Part shown: positions 16,260 to 27,592 of the stretch, in pieces
Numbering within the stretch: position 1 is the first letter of the stretch
How the letters are laid out: the number at the start of each line of letters is the position of its first letter
Source: Myxococcales bacterium
GTDB taxonomy: Bacteria; Myxococcota_A; Polyangia; Haliangiales; Haliangiaceae
Reading direction: 5' to 3'
DNA: 64,000 bases
Assembly: GCA_016794525.1 (NCBI GenBank)
Contig: JAEUJY010000034.1
Coordinates: forward strand, 62,001-126,000
Made by a program: the position numbers and the translations under genes
The notes under the pieces: model-generated
What the model was told of the DNA's origin: nothing
Seen by the model: only the letters and a program-made list of their open reading frames with translations
The model's database searches: none

Positions 16260-18692
16260 ATGGCCGCGCCGCGCCGCAAGCCGAAGGCCGCGCCGCCGGC
16301 CGCCCCGGTGGCCGACGAGGCGCCGCCGGCGGTGGCGGGCCCGCCGCTGGTGCGCGACCTCGGGGCCGGCATCGCGCGGCTGGCCGAGGTGGCGATCTTC
16401 CCGGTGCGCCACCACTCGCCGCGCACCAGCGCCGCGGTGCGCGCGTTCCTCGACGCGACCTCGCCGGAGGTCGTGCTGGTCGAGGCGCCGCGCGACGCGC
16501 TGCCGATCGTGCCGCACCTGTTCGACGCCGACACCGAGCCGCCGGTCGCGATCCTGGCCTACCGCACCGAGGGCGCGCCGGCGTCGATCCTGTTCCCGAT
16601 GGCGACGTACTCGCCGGAGTACGTCGCGTTCCGCTGGGCCCACGAGCGCGGCGTGCGCACCGCGTGCATCGACCTGGCGACCGGCGAGCGGATCGCGTAC
16701 GACGAGAAGCAGGCCGCGCTGGCGGCGCTGGAGGAGGAGTCGGCTGCTGCGCCCGACGCCGCGGCCGCGGCCGAGCCCGACGCCGTCGACCCCGATCACG
16801 CGCTGGCCCTGGCCCACGGCTTCCGATCGTTCGACGAGCTGTGGGAGGCGTGGTTCGAGGCGCCGGCCTACGTCGCCGACGACTTCCGGCGGGTGCTGAT
16901 GGCGTGGTGCGAGGCGGCCCGGCCGACCGAGCGCGAGATCGATCGCGCGCGCGACGCGCGGATGGCGCGCCACATCGTCGCCGAGCTCGAGCGCGGCACG
17001 GCGCCCGGCAAGATCGCCGTGGTGATCGGCGGGGCCCACGCGGCGGCGCTGGTCAACGGCGTGGTCGACCCGGCGCTCGAGGCGCGGGTCGCGGCGACGG
17101 TGCCGACGGCGATCACGCTGATCCCGTACTCGTTCCCACGGCTGGCGGCGCAGGTCGGCTACGGCGCCGGCAACCGCGCGCCGCGCTACTACCAGCGCGC
17201 CCACGATCGCGCGTGCGACTACGCGCGGGCCACGCTCGAGCTGCTGATCGAGTTCACCGAGCACCTGCGGATGCGCGGCTTCGCGGCGAGCCTGGCCGAC
17301 ACGATCGAGGCCTACCGGCTCGCCCTGGCGCTGACCGACCTGCGCGGCAAGCACGCGCCCGGGCTCGACGAGCTGCGCGACGCCACCGTCGCGACGATGT
17401 GCCGCGGCGAGCGCGCCCACGTCGACAGCTTCCTGTGGCCGACGGTGGTCGGCAAGACCGTCGGCAAGGTCGGCGCGCGGATCGGCAAGAACTCGCTGCA
17501 GGACGAGTTCTGGCGCGAGCTGCGGGCGCGCGGCCTGCCGGCCACTGACGAGCGCGAGGCGTTCACGCTCAAGCTGGGCGACGTGGTCCAGGTCGACACC
17601 AGCGTGTTCTTGCACCGGCTGCGGCTGGCCGACGTGCCGTACGCGACCTACCGCGGGTCGCAGGGGGTGGCCAGCCAGGCCGCGGCGCCCGAGGACACCG
17701 CCGGCGGGTTCGACGCGCTGGCCCGGGTGCGCGAGCACTGGGAGGCGCAGTGGACGCCGTCGACCGACGTCGCGCTGGTCGAGCGCATCGTCCACGGCGA
17801 CACGCTGGCGCAGGTGGTCGAGCGCGCGCTGGCGGCGCGGCTGGCCACCGCGGCCACCGCGGCCGACGCCGCGACGATCCTGATGGAGGCGGTGGTGGCG
17901 CGGGCGCCGCAGGTGGTGGGCGAGGCGCTGGCCGCGGCCGAGCGGCTGGCCGCGGTCGACGACGATCTGGCGTCGCTGGCGCGGGCGGCGCGGGCGCTGT
18001 CGGGCCTGGTCAGCTACGGCTCGTCGCGCGGCACCGACGCCGCGACCACCGCGGTGCTCGAGGCGCTGCTCGACAAGACCTTCACCCGCGCGGTGCTGCG
18101 CGTCGAGGGCGCGTGCCAGGGCGACGACGCCGCGGTCGCGCCGGTGATCGACGCGCTGCGCGTGCTGCACGAGCTGGCGGTGGCGCAGCGGCGCCTCGAT
18201 CGCGAGCTGTGGTTCGCGACCGCGCTGGCGCTGGTGCGCGGCGATCGGGTCCACCCGCGCTGCGCCGGTCTGCTGGCCGGGCTGATGTTCCTCGGCGAGC
18301 AGCTGACCGAGGCCGACGTGGTCGGGCTGGTCGCGGTGCGGCTGTCGAGCCTGGCCGATCCCGCGGCCGGCGCGGCGTTCCTCGAGGGCTTCCTCGCGGT
18401 CAACGCGCTGGTGCTGGTCAAGAACCGCGCGATCGTCGCCGCGCTCGACGACTTCATGCAGGGCATCGCCGCCGAGCGGTTCCGCGACGTCGTGCCGCTG
18501 CTGCGGCGGGCGCTGGCCCACCTGGGCGCGACCGAGCGGCGCTACCTGCTCGAGCACCTGCTGGCGGTGCGGCAGATCGGCGGCAGCGCCCGGGCCGCGG
18601 CGCAGGTGCTGGCGGCGAAGGACGTCGACAAGCTCGCCGAGATCAACGCCGACCTGGCGTCGGCCATGGACGACCTGGACGACCTGCTATGA
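16260..18692 (+). CDS. DUF5682 family protein
   Basis: An 810-residue protein of the uncharacterised DUF5682 family. The N-terminal 260 residues recall the TraB/ChaN fold: IFPVRHHSPRTSAAVR (near residue 47), VVLVEAPRDAL, and VVIGGAHAAAL (near 257), a GxxH-type motif. A low-complexity Ala/Asp insert lies near 165-180. The remainder is mostly alpha-helical, Ala/Leu-rich and without recognisable catalytic residues. DUF5682 proteins are known chiefly as neighbours of MoxR, VWA and SWIM genes, exactly as here. The stop overlaps the VWA start (ATGA). Metalloprotease-like activity is only a suggestion from the GxxH motif. Confidence 0.82.
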   Translation: MAAPRRKPKAAPPAAPVADEAPPAVAGPPLVRDLGAGIARLAEVAIFPVRHHSPRTSAAVRAFLDATSPEVVLVEAPRDALPIVPHLFDADTEPPVAILAYRTEGAPASILFPMATYSPEYVAFRWAHERGVRTACIDLATGERIAYDEKQAALAALEEESAAAPDAAAAAEPDAVDPDHALALAHGFRSFDELWEAWFEAPAYVADDFRRVLMAWCEAARPTEREIDRARDARMARHIVAELERGTAPGKIAVVIGGAHAAALVNGVVDPALEARVAATVPTAITLIPYSFPRLAAQVGYGAGNRAPRYYQRAHDRACDYARATLELLIEFTEHLRMRGFAASLADTIEAYRLALALTDLRGKHAPGLDELRDATVATMCRGERAHVDSFLWPTVVGKTVGKVGARIGKNSLQDEFWRELRARGLPATDEREAFTLKLGDVVQVDTSVFLHRLRLADVPYATYRGSQGVASQAAAPEDTAGGFDALARVREHWEAQWTPSTDVALVERIVHGDTLAQVVERALAARLATAATAADAATILMEAVVARAPQVVGEALAAAERLAAVDDDLASLARAARALSGLVSYGSSRGTDAATTAVLEALLDKTFTRAVLRVEGACQGDDAAVAPVIDALRVLHELAVAQRRLDRELWFATALALVRGDRVHPRCAGLLAGLMFLGEQLTEADVVGLVAVRLSSLADPAAGAAFLEGFLAVNALVLVKNRAIVAALDDFMQGIAAERFRDVVPLLRRALAHLGATERRYLLEHLLAVRQIGGSARAAAQVLAAKDVDKLAEINADLASAMDDLDDLL

Positions 18693-19915
18693 GCAAGCGC
18701 ACGCCACCTCCGAGCGCGCCGCTGGCGCCGGCCGACGCCGAGGCGCTCTTGCGCTGGCGGCTGGCGCTGGGCCCCGAGGCCGAGGCCACGGCGCCCGAGC
18801 TGGGGCTGGCCGGCCTGGCCGGGCAGGCCGGGCTGCCCGGCGTCGACGGCGAGCGGCTCAAGGACTTCGACGGCGCGCTCGGGTTCGTCTACGACGGCGG
18901 CCGCGGCGCCGGGCGCGGCGGGGCGCGGCCGTACCTGCCGGTGTGGCTGGGCCTGTTGCGCGAGTTCTTCGATCGCGACGTCGTGGCGATCCTGCAGAAG
19001 GACGCGATCGAGCAGCGCGGCCTGACCGAGCTGTTGTTCGAGCCCGAGACGCTGCCGTTCCTCGAGAAGAACGTCGACCTGGTGGCGACGTTGATGGCGG
19101 CCCGCGGGCTGGTGCCCGATCAGGCCAAGGACCTGGCGCGCGGCATCGTGCGCGAGGTGGTCGAGGACCTGCGGCGGCAGCTCGAGAGCGAGGTGCGCAC
19201 GACGCTCTTGGGCGCGGCCCGGCGCAACACCGACTCGCCGCTGCCGCTGGCGCGCAATATCGACTGGCGGCGCACGATCCAGCGCAACCTGCGCGGCTGG
19301 GACCGCGCGCGGCAGCGGCTGGTGCCCGAGCGCATCTACTTCTGGGCCAACCAGCGGCGCCGCCACGACTGGGACGTCGTGATCGCGGTCGATCAATCGG
19401 GGTCGATGGGGCCGAGCGTGGTCTACAGCTCGGTGATGGGCGCGATCTTCGCGTCGATCGACGTGCTGCGCACGCGGCTGTTGTTCTTCGACACCGAGAT
19501 CGTCGACGTCACGCCGCTCCTGGTGGATCCGATCGACGTGCTGTTCGCGTCGCAGCTGGGCGGCGGCACCGACATCAACCGCGCGGTGGCCTACGTCGAG
19601 GAGCACTTCGTCGAGCGCCCCGACAAGACGATCTTCCTGTTGATCACCGACCTGTTCGAGGGCGGCGACGCCGAGGCGCTGGTGGCGCGCATCCGCGGGC
19701 TGGTCGAGGCCAAGGCCACGGTGCTGGTGCTGCTGGCGCTCACCGACGGCGGCACGCCCAGCTACGATCACGCGCTCGCCGCGCGGCTGACCGCGCTCGG
19801 CGCCCACTGCTTCGGCTGCACGCCGCGCCTGCTGGTGCGGGTGGTCGAGCGGATCATGAAGCACCAGGACCCCGCCGGCGTGATCGCCGAGCACGCCGCC
19901 GCGCCGCGCAGGTAG
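18689..19915 (+). CDS. VWA-domain protein, MoxR partner
   Basis: A 408-residue cytoplasmic protein with no signal peptide. A helical N-terminal region (LLFEPETLPFLEKNVDLVATLM, VREVVEDLRRQLE) is followed by a C-terminal VWA domain: WDVVIAVDQSGSMG holds the MIDAS DxSxS, GGGTDINRA the Thr, and FLLITDLFEGG the Asp, so metal-dependent ligand binding should be intact. In characterised MoxR systems the VWA protein is the adaptor that recruits the client of the ATPase. Translation is coupled to the DUF5682 gene by an ATGA overlap, and the next gene follows eight bases after the stop. Confidence 0.88.
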   Translation: MSKRTPPPSAPLAPADAEALLRWRLALGPEAEATAPELGLAGLAGQAGLPGVDGERLKDFDGALGFVYDGGRGAGRGGARPYLPVWLGLLREFFDRDVVAILQKDAIEQRGLTELLFEPETLPFLEKNVDLVATLMAARGLVPDQAKDLARGIVREVVEDLRRQLESEVRTTLLGAARRNTDSPLPLARNIDWRRTIQRNLRGWDRARQRLVPERIYFWANQRRRHDWDVVIAVDQSGSMGPSVVYSSVMGAIFASIDVLRTRLLFFDTEIVDVTPLLVDPIDVLFASQLGGGTDINRAVAYVEEHFVERPDKTIFLLITDLFEGGDAEALVARIRGLVEAKATVLVLLALTDGGTPSYDHALAARLTALGAHCFGCTPRLLVRVVERIMKHQDPAGVIAEHAAAPRR

Positions 19916-19923
19916 AGGAGCCG

Positions 19924-22806
19924 ATGGCCGACGCCCCCACGCTACGACTGCCCGAGCTGCGCGCGATCGTCACCGACGCCGGCGAGCTGGCCAAGGGCGC
20001 CAAGATCGTCGACGACGGCGGCCTGGCGCACCTGGCGCGCTACCAGCACAAGCTGTACGCCGACGCCGCCGGCAGCCAGACCTACAAGGTGCAGATCGCG
20101 TTCGAGGACAAGGGCCCGCGCGGCCGGTGCTCGTGCATGGCCGCGCGCAGCCGCCCGTTCTGCAAGCACGCCGCGGCGCTGCTGGTGGCGTGGGCGCGGA
20201 CCCCCGAGGCGTTCGCGGTGGCCGAGACCGCGCCGGCCGGCCCCGCCGATGGCAAGAAGAAGGCGGTCAAGACCGGCAAGGTCGACGCCGCCGAGCTGAT
20301 GCGCACCGGCGTGGCGCAGGTGACGACCTTGGTGCGCGAGCTGGCGCTGGCCGGGGTGGCGGCGATGGCCGACGATCGCGCGGCGCAGGTGCGGGCGCTG
20401 GGCGCGAACCTGCGCGAGCAGAAGCTGCGCCGGCTGGGCGCCAAGACCGTCGCGATGGCCGATCTGCTCGAGGCCCGCGACCAGCCGAGCTTCGACGAGT
20501 CGGCCTATGCGGAGCTCCTGGCCGAGCTGGTGCTCACCGCGCGCAAGCTCGACAAGCACCTCGCCGGGGAGCCGCTCGACCCGCGCCACGTCGAGGAGCT
20601 GATCGGCAAGACCTGGACCAAGAAGGACCGCGCGCCGGTGGCCGGCCTCGAGCTGGTCGAGGTCGCGTTCGCCAGCTACGAGACCGCCGACGACTACCTG
20701 ATCCGCGACAGCCGGCTGATCGAGCTGACCACCGGCGCGCACTACTGCGAGAAGCAGATCCTGCCGCGGTTCCTGGCCAAGCGGACGCCGGCCAAGCCGA
20801 GCTACGCCGGGCTGGTGCTGACCACCGACGGCAGCCAGTTCCCGTCGTACCCGCCGCACCGGCTCGATCTCGAGGCGCCTCGCCGGCGCGCGCTCGACGC
20901 GGCGGCGGTGGCCCGGCTGCGCGCGACCGCGCTGCCCGACGTCAAGGCGGCGCTGGCGGCGCTGCAGGAGCACCGCAAGGATCTGTTCGCGCCCGACGCG
21001 CTGCCGGTGACGATCGCGTGCGACATGGTGGTCGCCGACGGCGGCCACCTGCGGGTCGTCGACGCCTCGAGCGCGGCGCTGTTCCTGCCCGACGAGGACG
21101 GCCTGGTCGACCGGCTGGCGACCGCGCTGGCCGGCGCGGCGCTGCGGGCGATCGTCGGCGACCTCGAGCTCGAGGGCGCGCTGCCGGTGGTGACGCCGCT
21201 GGCGGTGATCGTCGAGGGGCGCCACGGGCTCGAGCTGCGCAGCCTGGTGACGCTCGACCCGACGCTGGGCTCGCGCAAGCTGCGGCTGGCGACGCCGGCG
21301 GCGGCCGGGCCGTCGCGCTGGGCCGCGACCGCGCGCGCGGTGGGGCTGTCGACCGCGGCGATCGCGCTGGGCGAGGTGCGCGAGGAGCTGGCGGCGCTGC
21401 TGTTCGCCGGCCTGACGTCGGTGACGCCGCGGCGGGTCGAGCCGCTGGTGGCGCGGCTGCGCGAGCTGGCGCTGGCCAAGCCGGCCGACACGCTGGCGGC
21501 GCTGGCGACCCGCGACGCCGAGGCGCGGCTCGACGATCTGATCAAGCTGCACCAGGTGCTCGGCATCGCGCTGATGCGGCTGACCGGCGCGGCGGCGGTC
21601 GAGCGCGGCGAGCTCGAGGCGTCGCCGATGTACGCCAGCGTGTACGTGCGCGGGTCGGCCGAGCGCCCGACGCCGGCCGAGATCGCGCGGCGGGTGGCGC
21701 GCGGCGAGCTCGATCGCTTCACCGCGGCGGCGCGCTACGCCCGCTACTACGAGACGATCCCGAGCGAGCGGTTGATCGACGAGGTGTTCCCGACGTGGGC
21801 CGACGGCAGCGCCGCGCCGTTCGTCGCGCTGGCGGCGCGCGCCCACCCGGCGCGGGCGGTGGCCGAGGCCGCGGCGCTGCTCGACGAGGGCGCCGGCGGC
21901 GAGCGGCGCGGGCGGCGCGGCCGGCCGCTGCAGCCGCCGCGGATGGCGACGATCACCGCGCTGCGCGTGCTCGAGGAGGTCGGCGGCGACGCCGCGCTGG
22001 CCGGGCTGCGCCACGCCGCCGACCGCCACCGCGACGCCTGCGTGCGGGCGCTGGCCCGGGCCGCGCTGGCCCGCAGCACCGGCGCGCCGCTGCCCGACCT
22101 GGCGGCCCGGCTCGAGGCCCGGGCCGCGCTGGTCAACGCCGCCAGCAAGGACGATCGCGCGCGCGCCGCCGAGGCGCTGGCCGATCTCGGCGACACCGAC
22201 GCGCTGCCGCTGTTGCGGCTGTCGTTCGCGGGCGACGTCGCGTTCGACGTCCGCGACGCCGCCGGCCGCGCGCTGGGCCGGCTGGGCGACGGCGACAGCG
22301 TCGACACGTTCGTCGCCGCGCTGGCGCGGCGCGGCCGCTACCACGATCCGGCGGTGACGGTGGCGCTGGCGCTCGGCCACCTCGGCGACGTGCGCGGCGT
22401 GCAGGCGCTGCTCGAGGCCTACGAGGCCGCGTGGCGTCCCGACGTCGTGACCGACGCGCTGGTGGCGGTGGGGCCGGCCGCGGTGCCGCAGGTGGTGGCG
22501 TTCGTCGAGGCGCGCCCCGGGTTGTTGAAGCGCGCGACCGCTCGCGCGGTGATCGACGCGCTGGCCGCCGACGCGCTGCGCGCGGCGATCGTCGATCGGC
22601 TCGATGGGCTGCCCGCCGACGACGTCGCGGCGGTGATCGGCCCGGGCGCCGCGCTGCTCGACCTGGCCAAGGGCCGCCCCGAGGTGGCGCGGCCGGTGGC
22701 GGCGCACCTGCTGCAGCGCTGGCCCGCGCTCGCGGCCAAGGGCGCGAGCCGCGAGGCCCGCGCGCTGGCCCGCAAGGCCGAGGCGGCGCAGGCCGACCCG
22801 GCGTGA
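19924..22806 (+). CDS. SWIM zinc-finger protein with C-terminal HEAT-like repeats
   Basis: A 960-residue protein closing the MoxR-DUF5682-VWA operon. The SWIM finger is Cys69-x-Cys71-x8-Cys80-x-His82 (RCSCMAARSRPFCKHAAALL); SWIM domains bind DNA or proteins. The middle (residues about 200-560) contains beta-rich segments with no family that I recognise. The C-terminal third has repeated helical pairs (RVLEEVGGDAALAGLRHAA, ALADLGDTDALPLLRLSF, ALGHLGDVRGVQALLEAY), typical of HEAT/PBS-lyase repeats that form protein-binding scaffolds. GAGGAG precedes ATG 19924. A nucleic-acid sensing or scaffolding role in the complex is inferred. Confidence 0.85.
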   Translation: MADAPTLRLPELRAIVTDAGELAKGAKIVDDGGLAHLARYQHKLYADAAGSQTYKVQIAFEDKGPRGRCSCMAARSRPFCKHAAALLVAWARTPEAFAVAETAPAGPADGKKKAVKTGKVDAAELMRTGVAQVTTLVRELALAGVAAMADDRAAQVRALGANLREQKLRRLGAKTVAMADLLEARDQPSFDESAYAELLAELVLTARKLDKHLAGEPLDPRHVEELIGKTWTKKDRAPVAGLELVEVAFASYETADDYLIRDSRLIELTTGAHYCEKQILPRFLAKRTPAKPSYAGLVLTTDGSQFPSYPPHRLDLEAPRRRALDAAAVARLRATALPDVKAALAALQEHRKDLFAPDALPVTIACDMVVADGGHLRVVDASSAALFLPDEDGLVDRLATALAGAALRAIVGDLELEGALPVVTPLAVIVEGRHGLELRSLVTLDPTLGSRKLRLATPAAAGPSRWAATARAVGLSTAAIALGEVREELAALLFAGLTSVTPRRVEPLVARLRELALAKPADTLAALATRDAEARLDDLIKLHQVLGIALMRLTGAAAVERGELEASPMYASVYVRGSAERPTPAEIARRVARGELDRFTAAARYARYYETIPSERLIDEVFPTWADGSAAPFVALAARAHPARAVAEAAALLDEGAGGERRGRRGRPLQPPRMATITALRVLEEVGGDAALAGLRHAADRHRDACVRALARAALARSTGAPLPDLAARLEARAALVNAASKDDRARAAEALADLGDTDALPLLRLSFAGDVAFDVRDAAGRALGRLGDGDSVDTFVAALARRGRYHDPAVTVALALGHLGDVRGVQALLEAYEAAWRPDVVTDALVAVGPAAVPQVVAFVEARPGLLKRATARAVIDALAADALRAAIVDRLDGLPADDVAAVIGPGAALLDLAKGRPEVARPVAAHLLQRWPALAAKGASREARALARKAEAAQADPA

Positions 22807-22816
22807 CCGGCGCCGC

Positions 22817-23394
22817 TCAGCAGCCGCGGGTGGCGCGCAGATCGCGCAGCACCTGGGCGGCGATCTGGCAGCCCTGCTCGACCTGGTCGCGGGCGCCGTC
22901 GTCGTCGGTGGCGAGCAGGACCCGCCACTGCGCGCGCGACTCGTCGGCCATCTCGCGCAGCTGATCGCGCTCGGCCTCGGCCATCGCCGGGCAGCTGTCG
23001 ATGTCGTCGATCAGCTGGAAGTAGACGCCGCAGATCGGCGGGAGCTCGCCGGGATCGTCCTCGCCGACCTGCGACGCCCGCTTGTACAGCGCCTCCTGCA
23101 TCGCCCGCGCGTGGTCGCGCTGCTCCTCGGAGAGCTGATCGGAGCAGGCCCGGGCCTGGCGCGGGGTGGCCGCCGCGCGGTAGCAGGCGACGACCTTGGC
23201 GTCCCAGCCGTCGGCGGTGCACAGCGCGGTGACCTCGGGCGCCGGATCGATCTCGGCGGCGGCCAGCTCGGGCCGCACCACCTTCATCGCGTCGGCGACG
23301 TGGGCGCCGGCCTCGCGGCAGTGCTCCACCGGCGGGCGCCCGCCGTGGCCACAGGCGGTCGCCAGCAGCGCCGCCGCGATCAGCCCGCGCGCCC

Positions 23395-23398
<4 letters not shown>
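22817..23398 (-). CDS. Lipoprotein, hypothetical
   Basis: A 193-residue lipoprotein (MRARGLIAAALLATACGHGG; Cys16 after LATA). The mature part has about eight further cysteines (EHCREAG, ALCTADG, VACYRAA, ARACSDQ, ICGVYF, SCPAM, GCQIAA, final Cys) and is helical, so it is likely a disulfide-linked helical periplasmic protein. Its start overlaps the stop of the M3 peptidase gene (ATGA), so the two are translationally coupled and probably work together in the envelope. No family recognised. It converges with the SWIM gene, ten bases apart. Confidence 0.7.
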
Positions 23399-25413
<2,015 letters not shown>

Positions 25414-25499
25414 CGCGGCGTCTTAGCACGCGTCCGCGGGGAGAGGGCGGCCTTGCGGCGGGCGGACGCGCGCAGGAAATCTCGCGTCCCGGGGGGAGG

Positions 25500-25544
25500 C
25501 TCGGCGGGGGCATGACCCCGCCGAGGGGCTCGGCGACGAGCCCC
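25500..25544. other. Two abutting perfect hairpins in the miaE upstream region
   Basis: Hairpin 1 has a 10-bp stem, CTCGGCGGGG (25500-25509) and CCCCGCCGAG (25516-25525), with loop GCATGA. Hairpin 2 has an 8-bp stem, GGGGCTCG (25525-25532) and CGAGCCCC (25537-25544), with a GCGA loop of the stable GNRA class. They share base 25525. They lie in the 184-base gap between the divergent M3 peptidase and miaE genes, 54 bases before the miaE start, so in a miaE transcript they would be in the 5' leader or mark its upstream edge. Function unknown. Confidence 0.5.
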
Positions 25545-25597
25545 CTGGAACTCGTTCACGGCTTGACGCCGGTGACGTCGACGGCAAAGCTGCCGCC

Positions 25598-26176
25598 GTG
25601 GACGCCCCGACCCTGCCGCTGACGCCGACCTCGCCGACCTGGGTGGCGGTCGCGCTGGCCGACCTCGACACCGTGCACCAGGATCACCTGCACTGCGAGC
25701 GCAAGGCCGCGCAGTCGGCGCTGTCGCTGGTGCGCAGCTACCCCGATCGCCTCGACCTGGTGCTGGCGGTGTCGCGGCTGGCCCACGAGGAGACCGCGCA
25801 CGTCGTGCAGGTGACGCAGCTCCTCGGCCGGCGCGGCGTCGCGCCGACGATGGACTTCGGCGACGAGTACGCGGCGCAGCTGTACAGCCACGTCCGGCGC
25901 GGCGAGCCGGCGCGGCTGCTCGATCGGCTGCTGGTGTTCGCGCTGATCGAGGCGCGGTCGGCCGAGCGGCTGGCGCTCCTGGCCGACGCGATCCCCGACG
26001 AGGCCACCGCGATCTTGTACCGCGGCCTGGCGACCGCCGAGGATCGCCACCGCGACACGTTCCTCGAGCTGGCGGCGGCGGCGGCCCCGACCGAGTGGCA
26101 GGCGCGGCTCGCGGTGCTGGCCCGCGCCGAGGCCGACGTCGTCGCGCGGCTGCCGGTGCGCGCGCGGATCCACTGA
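25598..26176 (+). CDS. miaE: tRNA-(ms2io6A)-hydroxylase
   Basis: A 192-residue non-haem di-iron monooxygenase of the MiaE family, which hydroxylates the isopentenyl group of modified A37 in tRNAs reading codons that begin with U. The four-helix ferritin-like core shows the iron ligands in order: Glu34 (HLHCERKAA), Glu65-x-x-His68 (LAHEETAHVVQV), Glu118 (ALIEARSAERL) and Glu148-x-x-His151 (ATAEDRHRDTF). Length and spacing match the family. The GTG start at 25598 puts WVAVALADLDTVHQDHLHCERKA at the usual distance. The methyltransferase gene begins seven bases after the stop. Confidence 0.92.
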   Translation: MDAPTLPLTPTSPTWVAVALADLDTVHQDHLHCERKAAQSALSLVRSYPDRLDLVLAVSRLAHEETAHVVQVTQLLGRRGVAPTMDFGDEYAAQLYSHVRRGEPARLLDRLLVFALIEARSAERLALLADAIPDEATAILYRGLATAEDRHRDTFLELAAAAAPTEWQARLAVLARAEADVVARLPVRARIH

Positions 26177-26183
26177 GTCGCCG

Positions 26184-26921
26184 ATGGCCGACGCGCGCCA
26201 GCACTACGCCGGGCTGCTCGCCGACGTCTACCTGTGGTCGGTGTCGCGGCGCGGCGATCCGTTCGCGCGGGCGGCGGCGTGGCTGGCGGCCCACGGGCTC
26301 GACGGCGCCGCCACCTACCTCGACCTCGGCGCCGGGTTCGGCGCGCACGCGCTGCCGCTGGCCCAGGCCGGCAAGCAGGTGACCGCGGTCGACTTCGATC
26401 CCACGCTGCTGGCGGCGCTGCGGACCGCGGCCACGCGCGCGGGCGTCGCGATCGAGGTCGCCGAGGGCGACCTGGGGGCGTTCGTCGCCGCGGCCGCCGG
26501 CCGGCGGTGGGACGTGATCGTCTGCGCGGGCGACACGCTGACCCACCTGCCGGCGATGGCCGACGCCGCGGCGCTGATCGCCGCCGCCGCCGCGCGGCTG
26601 GCGCCGGGCGGCGCGCTGGCCCTCGAGTGGCGCGACTCGACCGAGTTCACCGCCGAGGGTGTGGCCCGGTTCGTCGAGGTCGGGCGCGACGCGCGGCGGC
26701 TGATGCACTGCCTGCTCGAGCCGATCGACGCCGACCACCTGCGGGTCACCGATCTGGTGACCGAGGTCGGCCCCGACGGCCCGACCGCGCGGATCAGCGA
26801 CTACCTCAAGCTGCGCCTGAGCCCGAGCCGCGTCGCCGCGTGGGCCACGGCCGCGGGGCTGCGCGTGGCGCCGGCGCGGGTCGAGCGCGGCATGACGACG
26901 CTGGTGGCGCGCGCGCCGTGA
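26184..26921 (+). CDS. Class I SAM-dependent methyltransferase
   Basis: A 245-residue Rossmann-type methyltransferase. Motif I is YLDLGAGFGAHALPLA (LDLGAGFG 46-53), the acidic end of strand 2 is VTAVDFDP, and the post-motif region VIVCAGDTLTHLP is typical of small-molecule methyltransferases. The C-terminus (WATAAGLRVAPARVERGMTTLVARAP) forms the last strands of the fold. The substrate is unknown. Its position seven bases after miaE suggests co-transcription; a tRNA substrate is conceivable, but nothing in the sequence shows it. Confidence 0.85.
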   Translation: MADARQHYAGLLADVYLWSVSRRGDPFARAAAWLAAHGLDGAATYLDLGAGFGAHALPLAQAGKQVTAVDFDPTLLAALRTAATRAGVAIEVAEGDLGAFVAAAAGRRWDVIVCAGDTLTHLPAMADAAALIAAAAARLAPGGALALEWRDSTEFTAEGVARFVEVGRDARRLMHCLLEPIDADHLRVTDLVTEVGPDGPTARISDYLKLRLSPSRVAAWATAAGLRVAPARVERGMTTLVARAP

Positions 26922-26924
26922 GCG

Positions 26925-27542
26925 CTACTGCGGCCGCGGCACGGTGAAGTCGACGCCCCAGACCCACACCGCGAAGACGAAGTCCTCGTGGCCGATGTTG
27001 ACGAAGTCGTGCTCGCTGCCGGGCTCGGCGACGCCCTCGTCGCCCGGCCCGAGCCGGCCCAGCAGCGTGTCGTCGGCGCGGCCCTGCAGCACGAGGTTGT
27101 GCTCGCGGCCGGCGTGGCGGTGCCAGGCGAAGCGCGCGCCGGGCGCCAGCTTGACGAAGCCGGTGTCGGCCCCGGCCAGCGCCGGCCCGGCGGGGAAGTG
27201 GATCAGCCAGCAGCCGGGCTCGGGGCCGGCCTCCCAGGCCGACGGGCGATCGACCAGCCCCAGGAGCTCGCGGGCGCGATCGGCGGCGACGTCGAACAGC
27301 TCGCTGAACCGGCGCACGAAGCGCTCGAAGCGCGGCTCGGTCGACGCCAGCAACCGGGCCCGCACCGACGGCGACGGCTCGATCCCGGGCAGCGCCGCGG
27401 CCAGCTCGGTGGCGGCCCGCTCGTAGGTCGCGAGCGCCGCCATCAGCGACGGATCGACGGCGAGCGCGCGCTCGACCTCGCGCGCCTCGTCGTCATCGAG
27501 GGCGCCCAGCGCGTACAGGGGGAGCAGGTCTTGGATGGACAC
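26925..27542 (-). CDS. Cupin-domain anti-sigma factor (ChrR-like)
   Basis: A 205-residue protein encoded just downstream of an ECF sigma factor. The N-terminal 50 residues (DLLPLYALGALDDDEAREVERALAVDP) match the anti-sigma helices of the RskA/ChrR group. The C-terminal cupin (residues about 105-195) has the metal motif WHRHAGREHNL (His141, His143, Glu147) with a later His178. ChrR normally also binds zinc through an N-terminal His/Cys cluster; none is present here (no His or Cys before residue 110). It probably holds the sigma factor inactive until the cupin senses an oxidant or metal (inferred). Start GTG 27542. Confidence 0.82.
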   Translation of the reverse strand: MSIQDLLPLYALGALDDDEAREVERALAVDPSLMAALATYERAATELAAALPGIEPSPSVRARLLASTEPRFERFVRRFSELFDVAADRARELLGLVDRPSAWEAGPEPGCWLIHFPAGPALAGADTGFVKLAPGARFAWHRHAGREHNLVLQGRADDTLLGRLGPGDEGVAEPGSEHDFVNIGHEDFVFAVWVWGVDFTVPRPQ

Positions 27543-27592
27543 GGTAGCGGCGAGTGTGGCGTGGACCCAGCGATCGCCTCGCTGGCGCTCGG

